Part shown: positions 35,601 through 47,492 of the stretch, one piece after another | Numbering within the stretch: the stretch's first letter is position 1 | Layout of the letters: each line of letters starts with the position of its first letter | Made by a program: the position numbers and the translations under genes | DNA from: Salminus brasiliensis | Lineage: Eukaryota; Chordata; Actinopteri; Characiformes; Bryconidae | Length of the DNA: 64,000 bases | Direction: 5' to 3' | Assembly: GCF_030463535.1 (NCBI RefSeq) | Contig: NC_132878.1 | Span: forward strand, 29,200,261 to 29,264,260 | The notes under the pieces: model-generated | The model's input: the letters and a program-made list of their open reading frames with translations, nothing else | Told to the model about the DNA's origin: nothing | The model's database searches: none

Positions 35601-37778
35601 CAAACATGTTATGGCAGGTGTTATATCCATTTGAAAAACTGTGTAATTAGCATGGTTATCTGTCATGACACTTACCAGTATAGTATCGTAGTAATTACAT
35701 GGTGCAAAATATGGGTGGTCCTGGGGCCATATATATATATATTAGGGATGTAGTGGTACATGTATATGTTCAGTGCATGTCACACAGAGACTACACAGTA
35801 CGCACTATTAGGGTAAATACAGTGATTTCACAAGCATATGTACCTTACATTGTATTACATGGTTACATGGTAGCTGTTCTGTTCAGCTGCACAACTCTTC
35901 AACCTAAATGAAAGGGTTATGTGTTTTTTTTGTGTGTGTGTGTCTGTGGGGAGGGGGGGTTCCTGATCCATGAGGTCCAGACTGCACTGTGAACAGCACA
36001 TATCTAGAGATTAAGCAGTGTGTCGGGGCATCACCTATTAAACCAAGCTGTGACCAAGTTTGCCATCTAAGCTAATAGCTCATCATTCCTTGGATTTAGA
36101 TTTGGATTTGGACAGACTGATCACATTGTTACACATTTTAAATGTGGTGCATGCCCTCACATGCAGCCCTCTGAAGCGATCTCTGCCCACGGCTTCCTCC
36201 ACAATTATGCCACTTTGGCTACATCCACGTCTTTAGAGAGAAATGGAAATCAGTAACGCAGGCTAATCATGATTGGCTAGAATCACATTCAACTAGGTAA
36301 CAGTAGTGATTTGAAAGGGCATAATCTGTCATGACAACTCATGCCATATCTGTCATAACATCTGCCATAACATTTATGTTATGGTTATGCCAGTGTAATG
36401 GAGAACAGTTCAAGTACAGGGTTATTTTGAGCCTTTTGACAGTTGGTTGCTGCTTACATGCGCAGATGCCTTTCTGGAAGCGTGGTTTGTCTCTGGAGAA
36501 GTCGCAGTACATGCCCTTGTGGGGGTCACACACGTCCCTCTCGTTGCACGGCTCTCCAATCTGCCGGGCGCAGCTCTTACAGCAGCCGCAGCCATCAAGC
36601 ACCGCGCTGACCCCAGGAGCGCACTGTGGCCGCACACTGGGGCACTTGCACGGCCAGCTGCAAAGTGGAGCATTAGCCTGCACCCTGCACACATGCTGTG
36701 CACACACACAAACACACACACACAAACACACAGTTACCTCTACAGAGAAAAGCACAACATCATTAAAAATTTAGCCAGATAGCTCTTGCCACCAATCTCA
36801 CCAATTCTCCAATTCTCTCAGCTTAAGCTTTCTCTTTTATACTTTATTTAAAAAGAAAATTGGAAAATGGACAAATTCAATAAATAATGCCATTATTTAC
36901 AATTATTTATACTAGTTAGAAATACAAATTGTAATGGCTTTGTAATGAAATGTAATGGATGTGCTAGTTTTTGCTAGTTTTGCTAGATGTGCTTTTTTTT
37001 ATAGATATATCGGTATTTATTAAGATAAGACGACCATAATCATCATTAGTGTTGGACACAGATGGAATTTGGCCTCCGCCTTGAACTCATCCGTGCAGCG
37101 AACACACACACACACACACACACACACTAGTGATCAAACACACACAGCGACAGTGAGCACATGTGCCTGGAGCGGTGGGCAGCCACTCCTGCGGCGCCCA
37201 TGGAGCAGGGAGGGTGAAGTGCCTTGCTCAATGCCCCATATGTGACATAGATATAGCTAACTACTAGCTCTTAATGCAGAGGACCTATTGCCCTGCACAT
37301 TGTTTGTCAGAAAGCGCTTGCTAATGAGTTGATTAGAGTTTTGTCAGGAGTGCTGGGAGCAGAGAAAATGGTCAAATGTTTATTGGATTTTTTTTTTCAT
37401 GACAGCTTTAACTACTTCATATACAAGTGGCTGATATAAGCCGCTTGCTAGCAGTTTGCTGGTTAACGGGTGGGCATGTCATAACTATGAAAAGGCACAG
37501 CAGTATTCTGCTTTTCCTTGAATAAGCACAAAAAAGAAAGGTAAGCTGTGTGACACATGAACAGCACTATTCATATTTGTAATATTTTTCAATACAAGAA
37601 AATGACTCTATAACTCCATTACTAGGTCACTTGGTGAGGCTAAACCTATGTAGTTTGTAGTTCAACTGAAGCAGACCAGGTGGGTCTAAACTGTTGGTTG
37701 GGGCTAAACTTCTGCTGGATGAAAGGCTGGGGTTAAAAGCGAGTGCAGGAGTGTTTCTGTGGGAGATTTTACTACTAC

Positions 37779-37809
<31 letters not shown>

Positions 37810-40800
37810 CACAACAACCTGTCAGCTAAATCTTGAAAACTGACACAGTGAACCCTTCTCAAATACTCCATTTCTTACATCCTCTAAACAAGCCAGCAGC
37901 CTTTTACACTGCCCTGCTAGAAACACCAGCATACACCAGCAAACCAGACCAGCATACTCCAGTTTAGACCAGTTTAGATGAACATGGAACTCATGCTGGC
38001 CTGAACTGTTTGTTTCAGTGGGATGTTTGAACATTTCATGATGAATAAACCAGTAGAAATAAATCAATCATTTAACTTTTTACAATCTTCTTACATGTTG
38101 GAGATGAGGCTTCTCTCTAGCATTGCTGTAAGAAATGTAGTAGATAATGGATTTGCTTCATGAGGACACCAGATTGTCAGGTATTTGTTGCAGATACAGG
38201 GGAAGGTTTCATGAGGATTTTATTAAGTCTTTATTTAAAAATGGGGCTATAAAAATAAATTCAAACTAATTGATATGAATGAGATTACATCACTTTAATA
38301 CAGTAATTCTGTAGATTATGTTATCATTACACATTTAACAGATAATCAGTCATTTGTAACAGTACATTTTTAGAGTTCCCCTCACAACCCTGTTGATATG
38401 GGTGTGGGTGTGTGTGTGTGTGTGTGTGTGCAAATTTTAAAGCAAACCCACAGGTGGGGCCAGGGGTAAACAGGCAGCTCCTTCATCTGCCCCACTGCTG
38501 CTGAGCAGTCGAGGAAAAGAAAACAGCAGAAACATTCCAGCTGTACAGTACATTTATTATCCCATAAGAAACCTTCAAAGAACACACACACACACATAAT
38601 ATTTCTGTTACTGTGAATAGTCCAGAAAGTAAAAGATGCTGATTTCCAAAAGACATGAAGTTATAGATGACAAGTTTACTATTTTATTAACATATAATTC
38701 CAAAAATGGAAAAGGGCTTTAAGCTTACATTTTGGGCAACCTGATTGGCCAGTACTCTTTTGGCAAGACTTTCAGTTCTTGTTTGAGGGGATTTTCTCCC
38801 ATTGTTCCTTGCAAAAGGTGTGCCTGAATTCTCAGATTTTTGATGATTTTTAGGTCGGGGGACATGGCAAAACCTTCAACTTGCATCTCTTGAGGTAGTC
38901 CATAATGGATGTTGAGGAGTGTTGAGGATCCTTTTTCATTCTTTACAGACGGTAAATGGTGCAATGTTTGCTTTGGGAATTTGCTGCTGTTTAACTAAAT
39001 CCATTCTTAACTCTACCAGTGAAATGTTCCCTGTGCCACTGGCTGCAATACAAGTCCAAAGCCCTGTGCTTAACAGTTAGCAATGTATTCTTTTCATTAC
39101 ATTTTCAAGTTATATGGTGACGACACAGGAAAAATTTCCACTGATGACTCTTCAGTAAAGGTCATCAGTGCAGGTGTCGATGCACGGTAGAACAGTGCAC
39201 CACCACTCCAGCTGAGTTTGCTGAATGTGTCCGGAGGCGCAGTGCAGAACCAAGTTTACTTACATATGTCAGTTTTTAAGGCACAGTACAAACAGACTTA
39301 TGAATTAAGACTGTCTTTGGTTCGTTAACCGGTGTGAAATAAAATCCTGAGAAATGGTGGATATGGGATCTTTTAACATGGGATGTGGCCAAAAATTGCT
39401 CTATAGGTGGAATGTCTTCACAGGAAAAGCCTGAACCTTGGCCAGATCAAAACCCCAAACAGACACAGGCAGCAGTGAGATTGACTCACACACACTGAGG
39501 CCTGCTGAGTATCAGCATTCATTCTGCTGAGAAAGAGCTCACAGTCTGCGCTCTGTTTTACTGCACACCGGCTGGAATAAAGTTCACTCTGTATGCTACA
39601 TTATATTAAACAGTAGAAAGCACAGTTTATCCCCACAGATAATAAATGATGCTTTACGAGCTACAGTAATACCACTAGATCTATAAAGTCAGATTTCTGT
39701 ATTAAGTAATACTTCTATATTCCTCTATATTTACACACCTGAGTGTGTTAGTGCTATTATAGCCATGTATTATTCATGTACTAGTAGTGAATCTATAGTG
39801 CAGTGAACTGTAGTACCAGTGTAGGGTCCTGTAGTAAACTGCAGTCATTTATACCACTATAAACATTGTTGTATTGATGTTGTTTACTGGTTCCTACATT
39901 ATAAAGGTTTTATATTGTGTGTTTGTTCTCAGCTCCACTTCCAGGGTTGCTGGAGGTCACAGCAAAAATGTGAGACCCCTCTGAAACTCCTCGGTCAGAT
40001 ATTTCTCACAGTGTGTGAGCAAACACTGAAGTCAAAAACACACTCCACAGAAAGGCAGTGGATCTGTGTACACAGTGCTGCACTACGTACACACACACAA
40101 ACAACAGTAAATGTGAGTTGGTGTTTTCTCCTGTACTTTGTGTTGTGTGCACATAGGGGCGGGTGTAAGGTCCTCCACCTTCCAACTTTATAAAGTACAT
40201 CTATTTATTAGTGCATCCCGCACTAATAGGGTTACTTTAAAAATGTAATCCGATCACTGTACAAAGGATTACTATATTAAAGTAATGTAATCTGAATACT
40301 TTTTGGTACTTTTGCATTATGTGTCTTTTTAAAACACCATATTTAAATTCAAATGAAAAACTTGAGGTCCTGTGTGTCTACACCAAACAGTCTCATGTCC
40401 ATATCCAACAACCCTATGCCTCGTCTAACACACATTCTTTTAAAAATAAAGTGTTCTTTGAGCGATGCTATAGAAGAACCACTTTTGGTTCCATAAAGGT
40501 TGGTTCCCTTTTCTTTGTTAACGAGATTGTGTTAGCGTGAAGAACCTTTTAAAGATCTAAAGCAGTCAATTTCAAGGTTCTTCACCAATGTAAAGGTTCT
40601 TCACACTCACAGCTTCTTTGCAAAAATGGTTCTTCTATGGCATCGCTCAAAGAACCCTTGAGTACAATATGTACCATTGCTGCTAGATCAAAGTCTGTTC
40701 TCCAAAATGTTAACTTAAATATTAATGTAAAAAATAAAGAAATAATAAATTAGTCTAAACTGGTATATGCTGGTCTGGTCTGGTTTGTAGTAATCAAAAA

Positions 40801-42729
40801 GGTTGTGAGCTCCCCAGCTCGTCTACATGGTTTCAGTGGTGGTTTTCTTACCTTCAAGTTTCTTTAAATTCAAGTCTTTTGAAGCTGAGAAGATATTTAC
40901 TGCTGGAAGAGCTCATTGGCATTGGGCACTGATATTATTTTTGTTTTAAAAATGAAGCTCAAGGTTCTCCACTGTGGTACCTGTAATCTAATTACTCACT
41001 TTTTTACTGTAACGGCTTACAGTTACAGTTTTTAACGCTGTTACATGTAGCCTGTTGCAACCCAACCCTGGTGTCATCATAGCTGCATTCCATCTAATTT
41101 TGATGTTGAAAAACATATGGCTATAGGCTTACTTGTTGTTATGTTAATGTTCGTTATATTTGTAATAATACATTTATACATCCTATATTATTATTCAGAA
41201 AAAGCCAAGAAAGATCTGCAGATTTTGGGATGAGAAACAGAAGTCTCTTCTGATGAACTAAAGCTAAACCTCGAGTTTTTCTCTTCAGTGGATGATGTGC
41301 CAGCTAACATGTCCATGTGGAGCCTGTAGGGGTAGCTCAACTGGGAATCAGAAAGTTTTGTCACGAGATTCGACATTGGTCCAAAATATGGATGCTTATC
41401 AGGGTCAGTGATGAGACCAGTTAAACATGGGTGCATGTTGGCTGGGATCTGTTAATCACAGACATATCTTCCCAGTTTCTGGATCTAATTAACGTCAGCT
41501 AGAGTAGTTCACATATGGCTTACATAAGCAAGAGTACTAAAATCAACATCTAGCTAACATCACCTGGAATCGCTAACATCAGTTGGTTATCCTTTAGCTA
41601 ACATCTTGAGAATAATAAACATCTAGCTAATGTAAGCTAAAAGTATTCCCCTCTAACCAACATCTGATAGCTTAGTTAACTTCTAGCTAGCATCAGCTAG
41701 AATTGTTAACCTCTAGCTAACTTGAGCTAGAGAAGTTAATCCTTAACTAACATCTATAATATTATATTAACATATAATAAACATAAAATATTTACCATCT
41801 AACTTACACAGGCTAGATGGTTATGATTTAGCTCTACCTAACAGCAGCTAACATGTAGCTCTTAGAGCAATTAACATCTAGCTAGCTTAAGTAGTTAAGG
41901 TCTAGCTAACATCAGCTGGAGTAGCTCCTCTTGCTAGCATCAGTCAGAGTAATTAGCTAACATCTAGCTAATGTAAACATTAAAGTATTAAACAAATGGA
42001 GAAAATTCAACTTTAGCCAACATCCAAGGGATTAGCTAGCTAGCTAACTTTCTAGCTAGCATCAGCTAGAATAGTTAACCTAGATAACATCAGCTAGAAC
42101 AGTTAGAGCATCCATCTAACATTAGCTAGACTAGCGCACCTAACATCTAGCTAACATCAGCTTAAGGAGTTAAGGTCTAATATTAGTACTTGACTGTTTG
42201 CTATGAATTAACGTGGTTAGCTTTAGCACATTTAGCATAGTCACCCTAGAGCCCTTGTAATCTTATAGGAATAGATTTAGACTGCGGCTATGAGGCTGTG
42301 TAGCTAACAAGTAGTGGAGGCTTACACTCCGCTAATTAGCACAATTAGCTAATAGTGCTAACCGTGGGTATGAATCACCCCACGCTGCTTAAAACGCGGG
42401 AGTTGTTCAGTAATCTGCTACTGTGTTTAGCATTGATAATATACTTCCGGTGGAGGAATGAAGGGAAAGTGTTTAAATATTACATATCAAATATAGATAT
42501 ATTTAATACAAAATATTACATATCAAATGTGCTGTTTGGGGAATCAATTCCTATCCAGGCATCAACTTTTTGTAACTAACTCCGTCCTGTCATCAGTTTC
42601 TAGACCAAAGTTCTGAAAACACACACATTCGGTGTTGAGGGTCCGGACTTCAGAGCACACAGACCCCAACATTACCCCTGCAGGAGCAGTACCTAGAGGC
42701 TTACAGCTTGAGCAGCATTAGCATAAAGC

Positions 42730-42787
<58 letters not shown>

Positions 42788-43028
42788 GAGGAGGAGGAGG
42801 AAGGACAGAGAGAGGGAAGATAGCAGGGTGTCCAGTAAAAACAAGGTAATGGAGGAAAGAGAGGAAGGTTAAGAGACACAGACAGAGAGAGTGGAGGATA
42901 AAGAGAGACAGAGAAAAAGAGAAAGGAAAGAAAGAGAGGGCAAGTTGGTAGAGAGATATAGAGAGAGAATAGTGAGGTCTTACCTGGGGCAGTAGGAGCA
43001 GCAGGCAGCCGTACAGCAGTAAGAGCAT
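23389..43028 (-). CDS. ccn6: CCN family member 6 / WISP3 (complete, 5 exons)
   Basis: Secreted cysteine-rich matricellular protein. Human CCN6 loss causes progressive pseudorheumatoid dysplasia. Minus-strand exons in order: 43028-42984 (signal peptide), 36677-36458 (IGFBP), 35534-35307 (VWC), 34231-34038 (TSP1), 23670-23389 (CT cystine knot). Phases agree and give 969 nt, 322 residues plus stop (human 354). Diagnostic blocks: [74 protein letters not shown]. The TSP1 exon start was fixed by phase: CT|TACAGG gives MSAYRDPP, like mammalian MPAYRN. Its last intron is about 10.4 kb, nearly all satellite. It is convergent with tube1 and divergent from the slc22 gene. Confidence 0.97.
23930..33875 (+). 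repeat. Giant 29-bp satellite array in ccn6 intron 4
   Basis: About 9.9 kb, on the order of 340 copies, of a 29-bp unit (TTAGAGCTTCATTCTGGATA plus TTAATGTTA), mixed with 22-bp (GAACTTAATTCTGGATATTA) and 31-bp variants. Rare variant landmarks show higher-order structure: a variant at 24431 recurs at 29594, one at 26051 at 31214, one at 26453 at 31616 and one at 27221 at 32384. Every spacing is 5163 bp. A nested copy with 1203-bp spacing (27221 to 28424) is also visible. The intron keeps normal ends (GTACAT donor at 34037, TTTCTCTTACAG acceptor at 23671). Confidence 0.97.
34038..34231 (-). CDS. ccn6: ccn6 exon 4: thrombospondin type-1 domain
   Basis: Encodes [16 protein letters not shown] then the TSP1 core [15 protein letters not shown] and [15 protein letters not shown], ending LKTIK. 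The WSPCSxTCG motif is the family hallmark. Confidence 0.95.
34430..34640. repeat. Degenerate GATAGCCAATYAGAGTG repeats in ccn6 intron 3
   Basis: Six or so diverged units of about 35-40 bp share GCCAATTAGAGYG or GCCAATCAAAGTG. Each contains a CCAAT box, but so deep inside an intron they are more likely a decayed minisatellite than a promoter. Confidence 0.5.
35307..35534 (-). CDS. ccn6: ccn6 exon 3: degenerate von Willebrand C domain
   Basis: Reads [20 protein letters not shown], then [14 protein letters not shown] and a cysteine-free tail to TMS. Only the first four VWC cysteines are present. The second half of the usual ten-cysteine pattern is missing. Mammalian CCN6 is also known to lack several VWC cysteines, so this is family-typical but seems more extreme here. 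Confidence 0.94.
35535..36457 (-). other. ccn6 intron 2
   Basis: No gene. It contains a short TA run near 35729 and a TG/G-rich stretch near 35930-35960, otherwise nothing recognised. Confidence 0.5.
36458..36677 (-). CDS. ccn6: ccn6 exon 2: IGF-binding-protein domain
   Basis: Begins [13 protein letters not shown]. The start is set by acceptor GTGCAG|GCT, which is in phase with exon 1. It contains all 12 cysteines of the IGFBP module with GCGCCKSC and ends GICA plus one base. The CA repeats just upstream belong to intron 1. Confidence 0.95.
37070..37330. repeat. Dispersed repeat in ccn6 intron 1 (related copy 44290-44595)
   Basis: GTGGGCAGCCACTCCTGCGG, then AGTGCCTTGCTCAATG, follows a CA microsatellite. 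The same order (CA repeat, GTGGGCAGCCACCTCAGTGC, GGTGCCTTGCTCA) occurs at 44290-44595. It resembles a widespread teleost repeat. Confidence 0.65.
37331..38695. other. ccn6 intron 1, middle part
   Basis: No gene. It holds a trinucleotide ATT microsatellite at about 37771-37807 and TG/CA runs near 38401-38430 and 38583-38596. Confidence 0.5.
38700..39110 (-). mobile_element. Degraded Tc1/mariner transposase fragment
   Basis: The text around GGGCAACCTGATTGGCCAGT, GGGGATTTTCTCCCATTGTT, CTTGAGGTAGTCCATAATGG and GAAATGTTCCCTGTGCCACT matches, by recognition, a common teleost Tc1-like transposase in antisense. No intact frame remains over the expected length and no clear terminal repeats are seen. 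It lies in ccn6 intron 1. Confidence 0.6.
39111..40431. other. ccn6 intron 1, no recognised feature
   Basis: Unique-looking, AT-rich. Open frames such as 39915-40193 show no family resemblance. Confidence 0.45.
40432..40668. mobile_element. Palindromic MITE-like element, second copy
   Basis: GTTCTTTGAGCGATGCTATA then GAAGAACC at 40451-40480 is complementary, with one visible mismatch, to GGTTCTTCTATGGCATCGCT then CAAAGAACC at 40628-40656. It would form a fold-back hairpin. The ends and the AAAATAAAG core resemble the copy at 5816-6033. Confidence 0.78.
41450..42185. repeat. Degenerate field of TAGCTAACATCAGCTAGA repeats
   Basis: About 25 to 30 diverged units built from CTAGCTAACATC, AGCTAGAGTAGTTAA and similar words, with no fixed period. 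It looks like an old decayed minisatellite in ccn6 intron 1. Confidence 0.75.
42731..42784. repeat. GA microsatellite
   Basis: An uninterrupted GA run followed by GGA repeats and purine-rich DNA to about 42970, all within 250 bases of the ccn6 exon 1 donor. Confidence 0.95.
42984..43028 (-). CDS. ccn6: ccn6 exon 1: signal peptide
   Basis: 15 codons, [15 protein letters not shown], a leucine-rich signal sequence. The donor CAG|GTAAGA follows. The ATG at 43028 is the only one in frame close to the donor, and the CCN family always begins with a short signal exon. Confidence 0.9.
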
Positions 43029-43191
43029 CTTATAGAGATAGAGAGAGAGACAGACAGACAGTGAGCTCACAGTTGGAGAGAGAGAGAGAGACTGAGCTCA
43101 CTGAGTTGACCAGTTGGAGAGAGAGTGAGGAAGGATACAAAGCTCCCCTCTGTCTTCTCTCTGAACGCACCTTTCCCTCGGCTTACTGCTG

Positions 43192-43231
<40 letters not shown>

Positions 43232-43680
43232 CACATAGAAATAGTTCTCCGGCCTAGTTCTACTCCTCTCTCTCGCACTCTATCCCTCTCTGTGCTGAAT
43301 GAGCTGTAAAAGGGTGTAAGTGTGTGTGTGTGTGTGTGTGTGTGTAAACACGGCATTCGCGTTCAGAATCAGTACAGTCCCGCCTCTATCAGAAATACTC
43401 CTGTGTTTACACTGGCATTCCTTTGCTGTTTGTTCAGCGTGAAAATCTCACTCTCCTGCTCTCTCTCCGTCTCTGCCTCTCTCTCTCTCCACCTGTAGGC
43501 CCAGAATGTCTCTCAGCATCGCTAACCGCTGCCCTACACACACTGCTGACCTGAAAACGTAATCGTTGGCAGTACTTTAGCCTCAGCGGATGTTTTCAAA
43601 TTACAGTTTTCTCACATCCTAAAGGTCCATATCATGGAAAACTGAATTTTACACCATTTCATTTGAAACGGCTCCACTGC
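43029..43680 (-). promoter_or_regulatory. ccn6: ccn6 5' UTR and promoter region
   Basis: The region upstream of the ccn6 start carries GA, CA/TG and CT microsatellites (43079-43090, 43191-43233, 43320-43346). No TATA or CpG island could be fixed. It is assigned from position only. Confidence 0.35.
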
Positions 43681-43993
43681 TTAAAGCAACACTATGTAGC
43701 ATTTTTACCTTAAAATAACAGCTTCAAAACAACGCTGATGGGCCACCCGCCTGTGATAGGGAGAATAGCGTCTCTGTCGCTGCTACTCTGGGCTCTGCAT
43801 GCTGCTAACTGCACTGTGTAACTTTGGTAAAGTGGGCGGAAAAGAGTCGTAATCCTGTAATCCTGTAAAATATCTCTCAAATCAGCCAGACAATCCTGTC
43901 TTTCAGCGGTGGCTCAAAGCGTCAATTTCACTTCATGACTGTAGGGGGAGCCCAAGAGCAAGATATATTCATTTTCCCCAGTGTTGCTTTAAG
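43680..43993. mobile_element. MITE-like element with AGCAACACT inverted ends
   Basis: CTTAAAGCAACACTATGTAG at the left and AGTGTTGCTTTAAG at the right are inverted copies of each other. About 310 bp, no coding frame. AAAGGAGCAGTACGTAACTT just after it may start another element whose end I cannot find. Confidence 0.65.
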
Positions 43994-44289
43994 ATTATTG
44001 GGGATTTGTGAGCTTTTGAACATACTTAAAGGAGCAGTACGTAACTTAGTAACTAAGTAATATGATTGACCTCTGACCCCAGATGCAGTCAATCAGCCAA
44101 GACATGTTTGGTATCTGTGTGCTTCTTCATTTTACAACGTAAAACGGACCTGCTGTGCTAGCATTGCTAACAAACACTGGACTTAGATTGTCTCCAATCT
44201 CATCTCTGTTAAACCACGCCCACAAAATATTAATTGCTCCAAAATTAGAAATTCAAAACACTTTTATAGCCACTGCAAAGCAGTACAAC

Positions 44290-44595
44290 CCAATTCAGCC
44301 TCCGCATTTCATCCATTCATGCAGTGAACACAGTTAAAAACACACACACACACACACACACATTAGTGCATAGGGCAGTGATCTCACACACACACACTCA
44401 CACACACAGTGGTGGGCAGCCACCTCAGTGCCCAGAGAGTGGTTGGGTGCCTTGCTCACGAGCCCCTATCAGAAGATGTTGAGGGAGGAGAAAGCACTGT
44501 TGCTTCGTTCCCCCCGGCCCCACTTCCATGTCTGTCCAGGAGATCAAACCAGCCTGCTTCTCTAACCTTTAGACCACAACTGCCCCACAACTGTC
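44290..44595. repeat. Dispersed repeat, second copy of the 37070 family
   Basis: CA repeats, GGTGGGCAGCCACCTCAGTG, GGTGCCTTGCTCACG and a tail GGAGATCAAACCAGCCTGCT then CTAACCTTTAGACCACAACT. It is typical of a teleost repeat that pairs a counter-like motif with a trailing ATCAAACCAG box. Confidence 0.65.
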
Positions 44596-46140
44596 CTGAT
44601 CCTCATTTCCTCGGTTTCCAGTCGTGAGTTTCTCAGTCTTATTTGGATGCCATGTTGCAAACTCAGATTTTTCAGCTATGCCAAAGTAAAGAGCCAACTT
44701 AGCTATCAGCATGCTGGCTGACTCAGTCACCACAAGTAGAGACAATCGGAAGTGATCATGTTGCCAGATAATTAGACACTCGCTACAGCACAGTGCAGCA
44801 CAGTGAGTCTTAGTGCTTGGGGCCGTCTGTGATTTTATGATTTTAGTTTATTTAGAGTCAGTGGAGAAGAAATGCTCATGCTTAGACACTGCTAATGTTA
44901 GCATCTCCTAGAGCTCGGAAACCCCTTCAGACGTGGATGTGCATTTGCCAAAAGTGCCAATCAAAGTTGTCCCAAAGCTGAACTCACTGTAGTTTTTCAT
45001 GTGAAGCTTGCTCCGGAAGTCACTACAATGAATCTCTTTTTGTAGCAAATCCTATTTGCTCCCAGTTCACATATGAAAACTGCTAGACCTTTCTGAACGT
45101 GTGTGTTTTCACCACCACAGATGGGTGAAATGCGGAGGACACATTTCACTGTACGTAGTACAGTGACGAATACTGAGCTGAGGGGTAAATAGCTGACATG
45201 AGAAATGGAGGAGCTCTTTAATTCTTTAGCCTTGATTATATGATTAATAATATAAAATAATAATAACAACATCCATCTGTGTTTTAGAATTGACCCTGTA
45301 GATGCTTCATGCCGTGAATGACTTATCTGAGGAATGTGTGTGTGTGTGTGCAATGCAAGGCTTCTGATCCCATCTCCCGTTTCACACAAGACAGCAGCAA
45401 TAAATCAGAAAACACACACACACACACACTCACAGACTGCATTATGCAGGTTTGATCATTTGGATTATCAGCCACTCCAGGTGAGTCACAGATGAAAGCT
45501 AATGTGGTTTGAAGGCTGCAATAACTGCATACCTAAATCACATGGTTTCTGACACTGATATCTATAAAGTCATGCGGTTTAAGGAGTGTCAGTAATGTTT
45601 TACAGAAATCAGTGATTTATATAGTGTCAGAAACCAAGTTTATTAGAAATTGATGTTCACATTTTTCACTCCACCCTAAGTACAGAAGCCACTTTCTTGC
45701 GCCTGGCCTGAGACAAGCCAACATCCGGTATCGCTCATGTACACTTTAACACTTTACACACTGTGCTTTTTCCTGTCTGTCACATGACAGCTTATACAAC
45801 GCCGCCCCCCCCCCACACACACACACGCACACATTACACAAACCCTGACACATGCACAGACACATACACCACATTTTACAAATTTCACATGTTCCAAAAC
45901 ACATGCACACTTAATCCACTCCTTTATTTAGAGACAAAAGGAGTGACGTAAAGAAAGTGTGTCCTTTCTCTACGGATTCACTCCCACTGTTTGCCTCAAG
46001 GTCTTAGACAGATTATAATGTATGTGTGTGTGTGTGTTTGTATTTCTTATACTTGTATCACTGTGAGGACATTTGATAAAACAGCATGACAAATCAGCCA
46101 CAGTGAGGTCTGTAATCTGCCCCTCTTTTCTAAAAGAGCA
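44596..46140. other. ccn6-slc22 intergenic region
   Basis: No gene. A 20-base inverted pair (GGTTTCTGACACT near 45545 and AGTGTCAGAAACC near 45627) encloses about 65 bases and could form a hairpin. Confidence 0.5.
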
Positions 46141-46144
46141 GAAA

Positions 46145-46405
46145 GCTTTTGCATTAAGACTTGGGTTTGGGTTAAGATTAAGGTTAGGTTTAGAGTTAGT
46201 ATAGTTAGGATTAAGGTCAGGTTTAGAGTTAGTATAGTTAGGATTAAGGTTAGGATTAGGGTTAGTATAGTTAGGATTAAGGTTAGGATTAGGGTTAGTA
46301 TAGTTAGAATTAAGGTTAGGTTTAGGGTTAGTATAGTTAGGATTAAGGGTAGGTATAGAGTTAGTATAGTTAGGATTAAGGTTAGGTTTAGGGTTAGTAT
46401 GGCTG
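46145..46405. repeat. 33-bp minisatellite with TTAGGG-like words
   Basis: About seven units of GGATTAAGGTTAGGTTTAGG plus GTTAGTATAGTTA. TTAGGG and TTAGGT occur inside each unit but never in a perfect hexamer run, so it is not a telomeric tract. Confidence 0.88.
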
Positions 46406-46507
46406 TAGTTAAGCTTTAAAAAATTCAGTAGTGGTCCTCGCTACATATAGTAAAACAAATATGTGTGTGTGTGTGAGAGTGAATGAAATACTACACTGGT
46501 GTGCTGT

Positions 46508-46850
46508 GGTTACATATACCCAACACATCCGTTTTGTAACGCCAACAAAGTTGCATAAAGTGTACTTACCCCAACTCAGCAGAAGAGGGCAAACCGCCAG
46601 TGCAGTTAGAGGGCCAGGATAGAGTCTGTTCAGAGAGAGAGAAGAGAAGACAGAGAGTGGGGAAACATGATCCGTTTCTAACTAAGTTTGTACCTTTATA
46701 CAAATGATATGTAAATCAAACCAGTCAAATGAGCTCTGTTTTATAACAACTATAGATCCCCATATGTATTTTACAAATCTCACATTTTTACACTCATGAC
46801 TGAATGTGCAGTTGTTGGGAGGACTGAGATGTGGCCTGAAAGCAGATTTT
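46508..46850 (+). repeat. Duplicated segment, copy A
   Basis: GGTTACATATACCCAACACA, CAAAGTTGCATAAAGTG, TACTTACCCCAACTCAGCAG and, about 150 bases later, GACTGAATGTGCAGTTGTTG and CTGAGATGTGGCCTGA. The same blocks occur in the same order at 48886-49112. Confidence 0.8.
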
Positions 46851-47461
46851 CATTTCCAACAGAAGTCCTCTCAACACAGCCAAAGCATTCTGATAAAAGC
46901 CTTCAGCAGCACATATCAGCCCCCGGAGAAACACAAACACCGGTCTATGGATCATCAAGGGTCATTGTGACACAGTCAAAACAGTGTGAACTGAGCCAGA
47001 GACGAGAGTGGTGAGAAATGACCTCTAAGATATTAATGCAGGACTTGAGAACTGTGAGAAGAACCAAGCTCAAAAACAGAGAAGAACAGGCCTCATTTGC
47101 CCCACCTACCTACACCTACAAGTCCCACCTACCCACACCTTACCAAACCCTGCCCGCCTGCTGCAAATCAATGCCACCTATCAGCACCCAGCCAAACCTT
47201 TTAAAAACCAGCCACTCCAGGCAAACCATGTCTGCATGCACTAAACAAGCTCCACCTACCTTCACCCAACCAAACTTTTTTTTTTTTCATAAACACACAC
47301 ACACACACACACACACACATTACAGTAAGGACTGTAATTGGTGATGTTCTTAAGTCATTCCAAATGCTCCAGGGCAGAATAAGCTCAGTATGCATGTGTG
47401 TTTGTGTGTGATTATGAGGCTCAGTAAGGATTTTAATACCAATCATGTTCAGTCAGAACAG

Positions 47462-47492
<31 letters not shown>

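Noticed and set aside
42729-43070. 113-codon minus-strand frame rich in serine and leucine
   Set aside because: It is a translation of GA/CT microsatellite and overlaps the ccn6 signal exon in another frame.
46145-46405. Telomere tract
   Set aside because: TTAGGG is only part of a longer unit and no perfect hexamer run exists.
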